Shown: piece by piece, positions 1 through 12,400 of the stretch
Numbering within the stretch: position 1 is the first letter of the stretch
Layout: each line of letters begins with the position of its first letter
From: Nautilus pompilius
Taxonomy: Eukaryota; Mollusca; Cephalopoda; Nautilida; Nautilidae
Assembly: GCA_018389105.1 (NCBI GenBank)
Contig: JACATO010001095.1
Span: forward strand, 372,001-436,000
Length of the DNA stretch: 64,000 bases
Reading direction: 5' to 3'
Translations under genes and position numbers: made by a program
The notes under the pieces: generated by a model
Databases searched by the model: none
What the model saw: the letters and a program-made list of their open reading frames with translations, nothing else
Told to the model about the DNA's origin: nothing

Positions 1-35
1 CTTTTTCTGCATAACAGACAGGTTTTTACAATGAA

Positions 36-1157
36 TTAATCTGTTACCGTGTTACCCCACAAACATCTGTACCCCAGATATACTTGCATGCAAGTGTATC
101 CAGATTAATTTTTTTAGAAAATGAAAACACTGATTTATTTGATTTGATTTATTTCCATTTACATCTTTGAAAATATTCATTTATTAACATTTGAGCATTT
201 TTCATTGGCTCTCTGGGTCCTTTCACATAACATGTGATTGGAACTTCTAGCCCCCCCCCCTACACCGCTTATTCTCCCTTCTTCCCGTAACTTTCACATT
301 CAAAGTTCCGTTCACACAGAGAATATACGAACATGTTTTAGATATGTTTCTAGGAATGTGGCCAATGATTTGATCGTTCCTCAAAACACATATTGCATAT
401 CTGTCATGAGGATTTTAGGCTTCTCTTAGGGTTGTTAGTGTTTCACAGGTAATTGGATTCCAAGAACATTGGTAGATATGGTGACCGGTAACAAAACTAT
501 CAAATTGAAATGAATAGGGGCGACAATCTTGGCATTGTGCCATTTTCCGTAATGTTTTTAGAGGGAAAGGTATTTTCTTTACCTTAAAACTGGTTTGTAT
601 GTTTTTTGCGATTGTCTATCAAGTGATTGGATAAACATTTTTCCTTCCTCAAATCAATGAATGCTCAATCAATAACCAGATGACATTATTGAAGAAGTCG
701 ATGAGTGTCTTCGAAAAATGAGGGAGATCAACGATGATGAGCATTTGGATCAAAGCGACAATGCGGAGAATGGAGATGATCACTCTAATGATGACAGTGA
801 AGAAGGGACAATGACGATTTGCTAGATGATGATAGTGAGGAAGGGGACAATGATGATTTGCTAGATGACATTAAGTAATTTAGATTTAGTAACCTGAATA
901 ACCATATGCATTCATCTATACATAAAAACAAATCAGAATGCAATCATTTTCTGTTTTACTTTATCTTACTTACAATTACCTTTTTGCACATTCCACGTTT
1001 AACTGCTATGTTTATTTTTTAATATTTTGGTAAATTGAAGTTACCCTTGCATGTGAGTGTATCTGGGTAATTTTTTTGATTTCTGAAATCCTATAAATGA
1101 GAAGAATTCTGTTTACACTTGCATGCGGGTGTATTCAGGGTAACAAGGTACAATTAA
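36..1157. mobile_element. Decayed piggyBac-like DNA element with acidic ORF remnant
   Basis: Both ends lie at a TTAA (36-39 and 1154-1157), the piggyBac target duplication. Read inward, both termini contain TGTTACCC (left about 49-56; right on the complement about 1138-1145). Subterminal repeats built on CTTGCATGC followed by GTGTAT and a C(T/C)GGGTAA-like tail occur near 85-115, 1048-1072 and 1117-1143. Between them, 682-825 on the plus strand is an open stretch rich in Asp, Glu and Asn, with a tandemly duplicated segment of about 40 bp (794-872) and a frameshift. An acidic N-terminal region is common in piggyBac transposases, but no catalytic domain remains. The termini are degenerate, so the class is an inference. 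Confidence 0.4.
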
Positions 1158-1902
1158 ATTCAACTTAGAAGTTGAGAGTCAAGAGAAATTTTTTTGTTGC
1201 AATATCATTGCCAAGCAAACGAGTTTGGTGTAGATAATGGTAGACTTCACTCTGATACAATCTGTTTACTTTATTTTAATTCTTTACTAAATTTTTAATT
1301 TCCTAAGTTTTTTTTAAATTCAGACACTTGTCTTTAAAATTTTATTTTTATCAAAAAAAGTGATTGTATACACTCCACCCTTAGAAGGCTCTTTACCTGG
1401 TTACTCAAGCTCTTTCATAACATACAATTATAGAAACAGCCCCATGAATATAATTTGTACATTGCATAATCTCAAAATATGTTTCATCATAAAGAAATCA
1501 AATAATGCTTTGTTCCCAGTTAAGGACTTAATTTTAATGTCTGTGCACATCTGTTGGAAAAGGAACATTCATAGCAATTCTTATCATTGTGGTTTTGCAT
1601 CCAGATCATGCATTCTTTTTAAGAATGTAAGGGTCAATATGCCCAATAGTATAAGAGTTTATGGTCAATCATAACTATGAGCAAAGGACTACCATAAAAA
1701 TATCTAAATGATAAACTTTCTGATATCCCAATACAGTCTCCCACATCACTCTTATATAACTTGGATTTTAACAAATTTTTGTAAATTTGATAGTTTCTTA
1801 AGCTCTCAAATAAAATGTATAAGATTATTTAACAAAAGATCTTAAAGACAACAAATGTTTATTTACAAAATTATACCAGGTCACAAAAATATGTAAACTT
1901 AC
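1158..1902. other. AT-rich non-coding stretch
   Basis: I see no conserved coding signal here. If the CCDC180 assignment is right, this is intron between exon 6 and later exons lying to the left of the window. Short ORFs in it have no recognisable family features. Confidence 0.5.
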
Positions 1903-4900
1903 TTTATCATCATTCAGTTTGGCCAAAGTATCTCCATCTTCTTGTCATCCTCCTCTAACAAGTTGCTCAGTTTTTCTGCAGCTGCAATTATTTCTGGCTC
2001 TAGTTCCTGATCCAAAATAAACACACAAACAGCCTCATCAGTCAAATCACTAAATTCAAATTTCTATTTATACTAAATAAATGACAAAAAAATAATCTGT
2101 TTGTTTGTTTTTTCATTGTACTTCTCCACAACTATAAAAAACACAAAAATTTGGTACTTTATGATTATGGTAAAAGATTTTTTTGTTGTTGTTGTTAAAA
2201 TCTTTTTTTGTAAAATAATTAAAGGGAAATATGCACCTGTAACAACATTAATTTTAACAGATGCTTATTTAAATGCTTCCTTCTTACACGTGCCAGGTCA
2301 ATAAAACAACAACATTCATCCAATAATTACTAGGCTGCTAAGATTTTTTCTCAAGGTTTTTTAAAATGTATTCCCTTCTAGGATGTAAAAATTTTAATGG
2401 AAACTGGACCTAAGAAAATCACATTTTCAAAATAATATATTACAGTAAAAGAACACATCTGTACATGCATTAAATACTTAATTTTCTTTTTTCCAGTTCT
2501 GAGTATAAAATGTATACTCTGAAATAATTTACCCTTAAGTCAGAATGATTCAGAGAGAGAAAAAAAAACAATTACTAGTAAATTCACTGTCATAAATTAT
2601 TTATTCTGATTTACAATATGTAAAAAAGACAAGTTTAATAAGATATCACCTTTTGGCAGATTAATAGGTGTGTGCAATAACGCTCTCTCAAGGAGTCATT
2701 GCTGGATGTTCTAAAATAGGGTATTGTCAGGAAAATGTGCAATGAGAAAATGTTAATCATGCAGCAACCTTTGATGGCGAACTGTTATAGATACCTACAT
2801 GGCTTATGATGCTTAGTTCTTGACACATATCTTCCACCACAGCTTCATGGCTATAAAAAAAAATAATAAATCTACTAATAGACATGTACCTGGAAGTGAA
2901 TATCAAAATAACACAACAATCTGACTCAGTCATAATTTATTTTTGTTTTTTTTATCTAAAACAATTACTAATTCATGCAAAAGTTGGAGCAGTGATTATC
3001 AGACCTGTAGACACACCAAGCAATGTATAATTTGTGTAATTATGAAAAATTGATATAAGTTGTGGTTTTAAAACATCAGATAATTAATCTAATAATTAAT
3101 TAAAACATACTCATTAGTAAAATCATAATTAAATAAACATTTTAAATCATTAAGATTATCAAAATAGAAATATTTAAAATGTACTATATTAAATACCAGC
3201 TGCTACCATTATTCATAAACCAGTCAATATATACCAGAACCTTCTTTTTCTATGACTCAGAAATTACTTAAATAAAGTTGATGTTTCAATGGAAATAAAA
3301 TTTACAAACAAAGAAATTAATTTTCATCTATTTAATTAGGGAATAAATTAAATGTTGTTTTTTTTTTTGCTTTTATAAGAAGTATTTTCTTTTCTTCAAA
3401 AATGCAAAAGATGTTTTTTAGACTCTTTAAAGTAAATTAGTCTACTGTGTAAGGTTACACTAATGGTTTAAATACATAAACCAGCACAGGTGGTGTGCAT
3501 AAAAACAAGAACAAAAACAAACATTCAGCAGCAAATATAAAACATAAGTAAGATATTTTCTCTTATAAGCATATGAAATACATTATATTTGTTGCATTCA
3601 CTAATAACATGCAGGATCTTTTTCAAAGCTAGGCAAAACTAAAATAATAAAGCACATATCAACTAAGCCTATCATTTCTTAAAAGTAAATTAAAGTAAAT
3701 GACTGATTTCCATGATGAATTCTGAATCTTTTACAACGCAGTTGTCTGTAAATACACATATAAGTACACAAAAAAAAAATTTTGAGATTTTTAATGTTTA
3801 CAGTCAAACTATTTTCTAACAACATAATGCTAATCTCTAGAATTTTAATTTGTTAAAAATTTCAAATTATTTTTTTATTATGATAAATTATACAAAAAAA
3901 AATCCAATCTTGCTTGTAGAATGTAACTTAAATTATTAACAATTTAATTTTACACTGACCACAAATATAATACTAAGTTGATGTATTCTGCTTTTTTATT
4001 TTTAATTATCTGATTATTTATAAACATGCTTACTTGAGCAGTTATGTTTTAGATGCTTATAATTATATTTTATTATGAGATAAACTTGAAAAACATTTCC
4101 ATCTGACATCACAACTTTCAGCTACTTTGAGGTAGCAAACTATTACACAATCACTCCATAAATTGCAGTAACTATCTTTTTTCAATGGAATATAAAATAA
4201 AAGAATGCTTACCGAGCTCTGCGATTAGCACTGATCCGTTCATTAATATCTGAGCCACATTTAGCTGAAGCTATAAAAAAAAATGTAATTTTAATAATCA
4301 AAATCCTGGCAGGTGAAAAAACAAGCAACAATTTTTTTACTAAAGAGTAAAAAAGTCAGCATATTTATTACCCATTTTTTTCTTTTTTTAGAAAACACCT
4401 CAAATTAAAGTTTAAACTGAAGTAAAGAGTTACAAATATCAATTTTGAAAAATCCAATAAATTCCTCCAACATTTTATTTCCATTTGATCAACTTCTTCA
4501 AAAATATTTAAATTAAATTCAATTCTATTGTTAACTGATTTTTTCCTTTTCTGTTCTGTTCTAGTATTTCCATCACATTTGGGCCTCTAAAGATGATTTA
4601 AATATTTTTCAGCTCATCTTCTGTTTTTCCTATTTGTTTGATATTTAGTCAGATAGGCTTTTGTTGAATCTCTCTGGTTGTTAACTGGGTGTTTTTAAAT
4701 GCAAACCAAAGTCCAGGTACTAATCTATCCCTTAAATACCTTGCATGGACAAAAGAAAGTACTAATGGAGTTAAAAGATCCTTTGACTTCTCCTCAAGAA
4801 AAACTTTTATTCTTTATTTGTAAAACTTCAGGCAGATGGTACTATCTGTAAGGCACAGTTAGAATAGATTTAAACTTAAAAAATTTTAATAGAATATAAT

Positions 4901-6028
4901 AAAATCAACTAGAAAGTCTAGATGTTAAAAAATGTATCATATAAATATTTAAAATTTATTTAAGTATGAAAACAAGTACATTTTTCTAACTAAAACCGGA
5001 CAGCTTACAAGGCACTTGTTTTAATCATGCATACTACTATAGTGTTTTTCTAATTTAAGCAAATACTTGTCATACATACTAAGTTGTACCTGCTTTGTAT
5101 CAGTAGTGTATTTGTTGTGTGTCTTCCAGGTAGTTTTAATTTATTGCTAGCAAGTCTTGTGGGGCAATAAGGACCTGTGTAAGTTTATAGATTTGTACAC
5201 AAGTCAAGCAAAACAAATTGTAATAATTGACGTGAATTCAAAAGTACTCACCAACACATTCTGGTAGAGCACTCACATCTTGACTGGAGATTGTACTTTT
5301 AGAATCTTGCAAATGGAACTGACAAAGTCAGAGTAGTGTCTGGAAAATATAAATAAAAATTAATTAATAAACAAAATAATTCTTGGATTTTCACTGGCAT
5401 CCATGAGCAAGACTGCATAAACCCCATTACAATAAAAAAATTAATTAATTTTATAAGATATAAGGAAAATGGACTGCTGTGTAAACCATGTTTACTACTG
5501 CTGTGATCCACATAAAAGATTTGAGTGGTCAAATCCAGAAATTATTTTTTTTTAATATATAGCTTTACCATGTAGGGTTCACATACCATAGTGCACCATT
5601 TTGTATTAGACATAAGTTATTTTATTTATTTTTAATATTTACACCCAAAACCTTTTTATGTTTTTGCTTAATTATTTTTTTATGCAAGCAGTAAAACAAA
5701 ACTGAAGTTTCTGGGAAAAACAGACAAAGCAACAACAACAGATTATTAGACTACTGAATGGAAGATTTTCCTGTAACTTACTTATACATAACAGGGTTTT
5801 CTGTGTGAAGATTAAATGGAATTTCCTCCATCCATGTCTTCTGTCGTTGACTAAGGATGCCATATGCAGTTTCTTCTTTGGTCAGATGAACTATAGGCGC
5901 TGAGTTTGTATCATCGATGCTCGCAGTATTCAACCTTGGCCTGGCTAGGGTTTCAGTTAATTGAGTCTAAAATAAGTAAATAAATAAATAAATAAATAAC
6001 AACAACAACAACAACAACAACAACGACG

Positions 6029-6097
<69 letters not shown>

Positions 6098-6210
6098 TCA
6101 AGCTGCTGTTGCATATACAAGTAAACAAATCTTACCTGAGCATCAAATAACTGACGGTATACTTTTCCGCGAGGTAAAACACGAGTCCCCGGTAGTCCCT
6201 TCGCTGACAT
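1903..6210 (-). CDS. CCDC180: CCDC180-like coiled-coil protein, 5' exons (partial)
   Basis: Six exons on the complement splice together: 6210-6136, 5966-5782, 5283-5252, 4270-4213, 2850-2799 and 2006-1903, all with GT-AG borders. The product starts MSAKGLPGTRV, then has a GKVYRQLFDAQ motif near residue 15, an RQKTWMEEIP...ENPVMY block near residues 71-88, and a helical segment ending HELEPEIIAAAEKLSNLLEE. The order and wording of these blocks match the N-terminus of human CCDC180 as I remember it, a very long protein linked to sperm and cilia, so only the first tenth or so is present and the gene continues leftward. Exon 3, 32 bp, is the least certain. In exon 6 the frame meets TGA at 1916-1914, 11 bases before a perfect donor; adding one base near 1935-1946 restores an open frame into that donor. 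The gene shares its promoter with PSMD5. Confidence 0.6.
2851..4212. other. CCDC180 intron 4, no features
   Basis: This very AT-rich intron holds poly-A and poly-T runs but no ORF, tRNA-like box or inverted-repeat pair that I could support. The adjacent intron 3 (4271-5251) is likewise featureless. Confidence 0.5.
5976..6097. repeat. (TAAA)n-(CAA)n-(TAA)n compound microsatellite
   Basis: Tandem TAAA units run into AAC/CAA units and then more than 20 TAA units. It sits in the first intron of the CCDC180-like gene and ends about 40 bp from the exon 1 donor. On the complement it reads as ATT repeats, giving a spurious poly-isoleucine ORF. Confidence 0.97.
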
Positions 6211-6484
6211 GCTAACTCGCTTTGACTATTATTCCCCCAAAAAGAAGATTCAAACTTAAATTAGAAAGACGTTTCTGGGCCAGAGAAGTCTCACTCAGTT
6301 CACAAACAATTCCAAATCCATAAACAATAATTATCAGTTAATCCACTATTCGCTAGCATAACTATGATCTTAGTAAACCCAATAAAATCTAAAACAAATG
6401 AAGCAAAAAACAAAAACACTGAGACTACGCCGCTATTACGTCACCATAGCAACACAAGTTCTCACGAAATGCGAGAGCTAAGAC
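6211..6484. promoter_or_regulatory. Bidirectional promoter, CCDC180-like / PSMD5
   Basis: Only 274 bp separate the two divergent start codons, so both genes must be driven from this interval or from within their 5' ends. It carries an RFX X-box (6440-6453) overlapping a CRE-like TTACGTCA (6436-6443), 32-49 bp upstream of the PSMD5 start codon. I see no convincing TATA box. The start codon of PSMD5 lies in ATGGCGGCG, which also resembles the core of a YY1 site. Confidence 0.7.
6440..6453 (+). promoter_or_regulatory. RFX X-box
   Basis: GTCACC-AT-AGCAAC fits the X-box consensus GTNRCC-N(0-3)-RGYAAC at every position, with a 2-bp spacer. RFX factors binding X-boxes drive ciliary genes across animals. 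This agrees with the CCDC180-like gene, about 230 bp away on the minus strand, being a ciliary or sperm gene. A CRE-like TTACGTCA overlaps its left half. Confidence 0.65.
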
Positions 6485-9400
6485 ATGGCGGCGGGTGGCG
6501 ACATATCGAATTTGTTGGATTCGCTTCCAAGTTCGAGTGACCAGTTTTCGATTTTGCAGAAACTAAATACGATTCTCACTACCACTCATCCCAAAACGTT
6601 GCGAGATGTTGTCCTGAACACTTCTTTTGACAGTTTGTTTGAATGTCTTGATTGTTCTGATGAGAGGTATTTAGTAATATTATTATTTGAACAAATTTGA
6701 TTTCATTTTTAATTCAAATTGAACAATTATTATTTTATTTAAATACATCTCTAAAACATTTGTTTATATGATCATTGAGTGGGTGCTGCTTCTCTGCGTA
6801 TTAATATAAAGTTTTTAAAAATTTTTTAACTGATGAAACTTTCCCAACTTCTGTCCTTGTTTTTTGTTGTTGTTGTTTCGTGCGTTTGTGGAGTTTATCC
6901 TACCCTCCCCACTGTATTTACCAAGGTTAGATGTACATTTAACACGTTTGTTTATTTTTTACCCTGCTATTTTAATCTTTGCGGAAAAGTGAACACCTAA
7001 CGGTTTTCCATTTTTCATAAAATTCATTACATAAAGCATTCACAAGTCAATTGCCAATTATTATTTTTAAAAATTACAATCTCTAATATATATGGCTTCA
7101 GCTTAATTCACACAACAGGAGTTAGCTACAGTCTATTGTCTTGTTTTTTACTGTACAGAATCCAAATTGTGATTTATTATATATTTCAAAGCAGATCATT
7201 TATTATTATGATTAATGTATTATTAATATAATTGTAACTGCCAGCAAACAAAAAAATAATAATAATAAGTCATTTGACCCAAGGCCACAAAAGTGAAAGG
7301 ATGATCGTTTGTTTAAATTAAACGTTTTCATTTTAATTTATTTTATTACATTTCTTATCCATTTTTAGTTTTTTTGCTGTTATTTAATTAAAGAGAAAGA
7401 ATTTTCTTTTTTAGTTTGGTAGAAACCAGTGGAAATTGATATTTATTATATTAACAGCTGATGAAAATATCAATAAACTTGAAATAACTAAAGTTGAGAA
7501 TTTTGATCAATTAATATTTTTGCTAATATCATCAAACCTACATTCTGCTACACTGAAAATGATTGAAACTATAATGATCAGCTTTAGAAATATATGACAT
7601 GTTTATTTGGCCAAAAGACCAGTTTGATGAGGCAGTTCAAAGTTGTAGAATATCAATGTGAAATTTTAGTCTGAATCCATAAAAAGTTAGAACAATACAT
7701 TTTGGCATTTGTTTTGCCATTGTAGATATTGAAAATATCTGCTGTTTTGTAGTGTCTCCGTATACTATCATAGTCTCTGTCTCATACAACTTTTTTTTTT
7801 GCTTATTTCCAAAAGCAGTGCCATAACCTGATTCTTTAATCTGTATGATCACATTTGAATTTTCTACTACATGAGTATTCTTACTGGCATTGATGCTGTC
7901 AGCAAAAATTAGTTTAATGGGACAATGTCATTCTCTGGTTCTTTCCTGGTGTAATATGCATTTGATGGTGCCTTTAATAGCCTGGCTGCATTGTATAAAA
8001 GGTTGTGAAGATATTTTTTCTCTAGATAATGTAGAGCAAGTTTGTTTATAATAATTGCATCAGTTTCTAACCGAAGCCACTGATGTCACTTTGTATTTTC
8101 AGTGGCCATCTAGAGCTCTGTGCTGAAGTGCTTGATCGGCTTCTCTCTTTGCTCAGTTCTTCTCTAGTATTGCACAATTTTCATTCAAAGCTAAAAAATG
8201 GACTGGAGCACTCCTTTTCAGCAGTAAAAGAACTTGCTTTGTCTCAGGTGAGTTTGGGGTGGGAGGAAATCCTGTTTAAAAGCTTCATTACTTGGAAGAA
8301 TCATAGAGTTTCAGACTACAGCTTGTCTTATTCTTATGTCATTATTTTCAAACTTTCTGCAGCATTTATTAACCAAAATAACATTAAAATAAAGAACTTA
8401 CTGGTTTTTTCTATTTAAAGATTTTATAATTAATGCAGCTTTAAGCTTTGTTTTGGTTTACTACTGTGTGGGAATCATAATGCACTCAGTTGCTTGAAAG
8501 TATAATGAGTGATGGTGGAGTAAAGATTTATCTATTCTCTGATTTTATACTCAGTTCTAATGTAGAACTGAAGACCTGTGATAATCCACCAATAACTGTA
8601 GGTGTCAGCAAATAGTTTGACTGGGGACTCTGGAATTTAGGTTCATATATAAAAGCAAATAAAAAAACTTAAAAAATTATAAATATTTTGAAATGATTAA
8701 ATATTTAATATTTGGTGTTGCTTTTACTGGTAGTCCCCAACTTATGTTTGTTCTATTTACATTTTTTCAACTTAACACCATGACAAAGTATGGACACTTT
8801 TCTATTTATGCTTCGTAGTTTTCGTGTTAATGCTTTTTCATGGTGCAAACATTTTAAACTTCACACCAGAACTAAGTTGCACTGTAAAACCCTTCATAAT
8901 GAGGGGAAAATGGCCCAAGTTCTCCAGCACATACTCCAGCCAAGAGAACTCATAGAACCATCAGATTGGATATGACAATGGATGTGGTGAAGTGATATGA
9001 AGGTGGAGAGCGTTTAATAAACATTGCCCACATGCATGCTTGGACTTCCACCTTCAACTGTGAGGAAAATTATTACTAACTCTGCCAAAATAAAATATAG
9101 TGCTGTAAGTGTGACCCCCCCCAACCTGGTTAGAATTGTGAAGGATAGAGAGATGATTATGGAAAGCATGAAAAAATTAAGAATTTGGATTGAGGATCAA
9201 GGTGAAAGGAATGTGCCCTTGAGTTTGCTAATGATCCAGGTGAACACTAAGTCACTATGGGAAGATTTGAACAGTTTTTTTTTCTATAAATAAATACAAT
9301 CATTTTTTAATCTTGGATTTTGTAATATTGGTTTTTAGCAGAAGTGGTTAGAGATGTTAAATTTTTTTTTTGTTGGCATGCTAAGCAAACATTTTGTTGA

Positions 9401-12400
9401 TGGTTGATTGCTAAATTAGAGTCATTAAGTATTTCTAATAAAACCTGTATATTTTGTATCTTTTGAAATGTTATTAATATTTTTGTTTTATTTTTAACAG
9501 CTCACTAGAGTTTCTAAAGAGATAGTAGAAGAACTCATGAGCTACACAGACATTGTCAAAGTGTTAGTAGAACTTCTTGGCAGTAACAGCCTTTCTGTGT
9601 CAAAGAGCGCAAGGTCAATTTTGACAAACCTTGGTGAGCAAACAGCACTGCCCTGCACTATGTTGAGATATCTAATTGTTGTTTTGTTCCCCAAAACTTT
9701 GAATAGAATACTGTTTAAAATATGTTTGTTTTACTAATGGTGCTTTTTTAAAATTATGTACTTGAAATAAAGTGAAAAAGTAGAATTTTCTTTAAGACTG
9801 GCTTTAGTTTTTCCAAGGAGGCAAGAAGCTATTTTGCATTTATCTGTGAATATGATATTCACATTGATATTCTGACAATATATTCCATTTATTTATTATT
9901 CTGTTACTAACTAACATATTGTTTTGAAATGTATTAGTTTTTGATAATTGAATCATCCTTTAAGACTCATAATTGCATATGTTTAATGAAACTCCCAATG
10001 TTAATAAAAGAATATCCAGTTAATGGTTATCACTATTTTTGCAGCTAAGTCTGTTGTTATAAAAGCCTTGTTTGCTCTACTGTCTATTAATGGAGTTGTT
10101 CTTATTTTTAAGGAAACACTCCTGATGGATTATCATTACTCTTCCAAGGTGAAATTTATCATTGTATCCGTACAGTGATGGAAAAAGGTGATGTGATCCG
10201 ATTCAGGGTTTATCAGGTAAGGAGCACATTCTTAATAATGTTGACATTAATTAAAATCAAGTCTAGAATCTGAGGATTGTGAACTTTTTGTAATTAATAC
10301 CTTAATTCCCTTAAAAAATGATCAATTATGAGGTGTATGTTAACATACTGAATTAGCTGCAGCAGATTTGTTTTGAAATTTGTTTTGTTTTGTACAGAAT
10401 GATGGCAAAAGATTACAACTGGATTGCTTGCTTTGTTTATTTTTATTTTGTGTTTACAAAATGAAGTATGAAAAACAAATCAGATTTTGTCTATAGAAGA
10501 TTTTAGGTTATCCTTTTAGGAATTTTTAGCTCTATATACTTATAACTTGTTGACTTGATGATTATTTTATAGTGCTTTGTTACTCATGCTGAAGTTTGTT
10601 TTTTTCACTGTGTTATAATGTGTGGATGGGGGCAGAGAGAAATTTTTTGAGTATTGGTTAGGTCCAAGCTAGAAAAAAAAATTTCAGGTTGATGCTTGTT
10701 TCTTCTTTCTGAACAGACCATCAAGAATTCTGTTGGTTTTTTTTTTCTTTCTTTCTTTTTTCCAGTTAGCAGTGGATATAAGCAAGTTTTCACCCTGCAG
10801 CCTCGAAGGTGTTGTAGCATCAGATCTGCTGCAACTGTTGTTGAATGAACTGTACAAAGATGACCTCCTGGCCCAGATGAACTGTCTGGAGCTGGTCACA
10901 GAGCTTGCCCTCACTGACCATGGCTTTGCATACTTGGATAGCAGCAAGGTTGTTGATAAGTTGGACAGCTTGCTGAAAGCTGTGGAAACTGATCCCTTAC
11001 TCCAGCTCATTCAACCAGGTTAGACAACTCAGAGATAAACAGATGCTTGTATTTTCTTTTTCAGGTATGTCCGGTTAATTTGACTGTGTATTGCACCATG
11101 GAATACGTGTTATCCTGAACAGTACTACCAGATCTCCGTTGGTCTTCAGCAAAAAATTCTGATAAAATCTAATTCTTACATCTTTATTTTTTAACTACAA
11201 TGGTGGCAGAAATTATTGTATCACCCAAATAATTATGATTGATTGTTTTTATTTAAGTGCAATTTTGTGCTGTGGTTGATTTATTGCTTAAGAATTTTTG
11301 TTTTTGATTATAATTTTTTTTCTTTGATTGAAATAAGATTCTTTACTCAAAGAAAGTGCTTATTTACTGAAGTTTACCACTTTATTACGCTTACCACATT
11401 AATGAGGTGGTTTAATACAGAAGTCCTTTGAACATTAAAACAATGTTTAATTAGCTTTATTAGGTTAAAATGTATATGCAATGAACACTCAACATTTTGT
11501 TTTAAAACTTAGGTGGTGCAATAATTTTGATTATGCACATTGCATAGTGGTCTTTTATGTAATATCAAATGTAATCATCAGCTTTTTTTTATAAAGTCAT
11601 TTTAATCCTTTTTCTTATCTATATGATTCTGTATTCAGGGTTAGTGTTTATTTTTTTTAAAAAAAAAAAAACATTTACAGACAATAGCTAATTGACTTTT
11701 TGTTAATACTTTCAGGATTGATAAAATTTTTTGGGAACATTGCAAGGCACCATCCGACAGAAATCTGTTCAAAATATGAAACCTTTGTCAATCAAATGTT
11801 GGCTAGCCTGGCCTCACCTGATTTCACCCTGAGATGTATCGCCATAGAAACAGTTGGCTTTGTTGGTGGAACACCCAAGGGCAAGATAGCTTTAGGTAAG
11901 TAAATGCATTACAATGCCAAACCATAGTAGCATTGTCTGGTGTAATGAGGTTTTTTTGTTTTTTTTCTGAGGGATGGATCACCTTCTTAATAAACTGCTT
12001 ATTCAAAAATACATACATACTAAATTGTTTATTAGTTCCACTTCCTTATGTTGGGCTTATTGCTAAACTTAATCTTATAGAATGCCACAATTTGCCTATA
12101 ATTATTAGTTTTAATATGGTCTTTATGTAAATTCCATTTGATGAATCATTCCTGAAAATTCCAGAGATTTTATTAGTTATCAGGCAACATATTTCCTGGT
12201 AGAAATTAAATATTACGAGTTTTTGAAAAACTTAGTTATACTGAATTTATATTTTAAAAATAAACTTTTTAAAATAATCATTTATGAATGAATAGAGATA
12301 TCTGGATTTGTATGTAGCTAAATAGTAAAAAAAATTTAAATTATAAACAATATAAATTTACCAAAAATTCAGTTTTTTAGAAATCTTGCTGCTTTGTTTC

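Noticed and set aside
5953-6210. Poly-isoleucine/valine ORF continuing CCDC180 exon 1
   Set aside because: It reads through the donor at 6135-6134 into the TAA microsatellite; the spliced exon 2 gives the conserved continuation.
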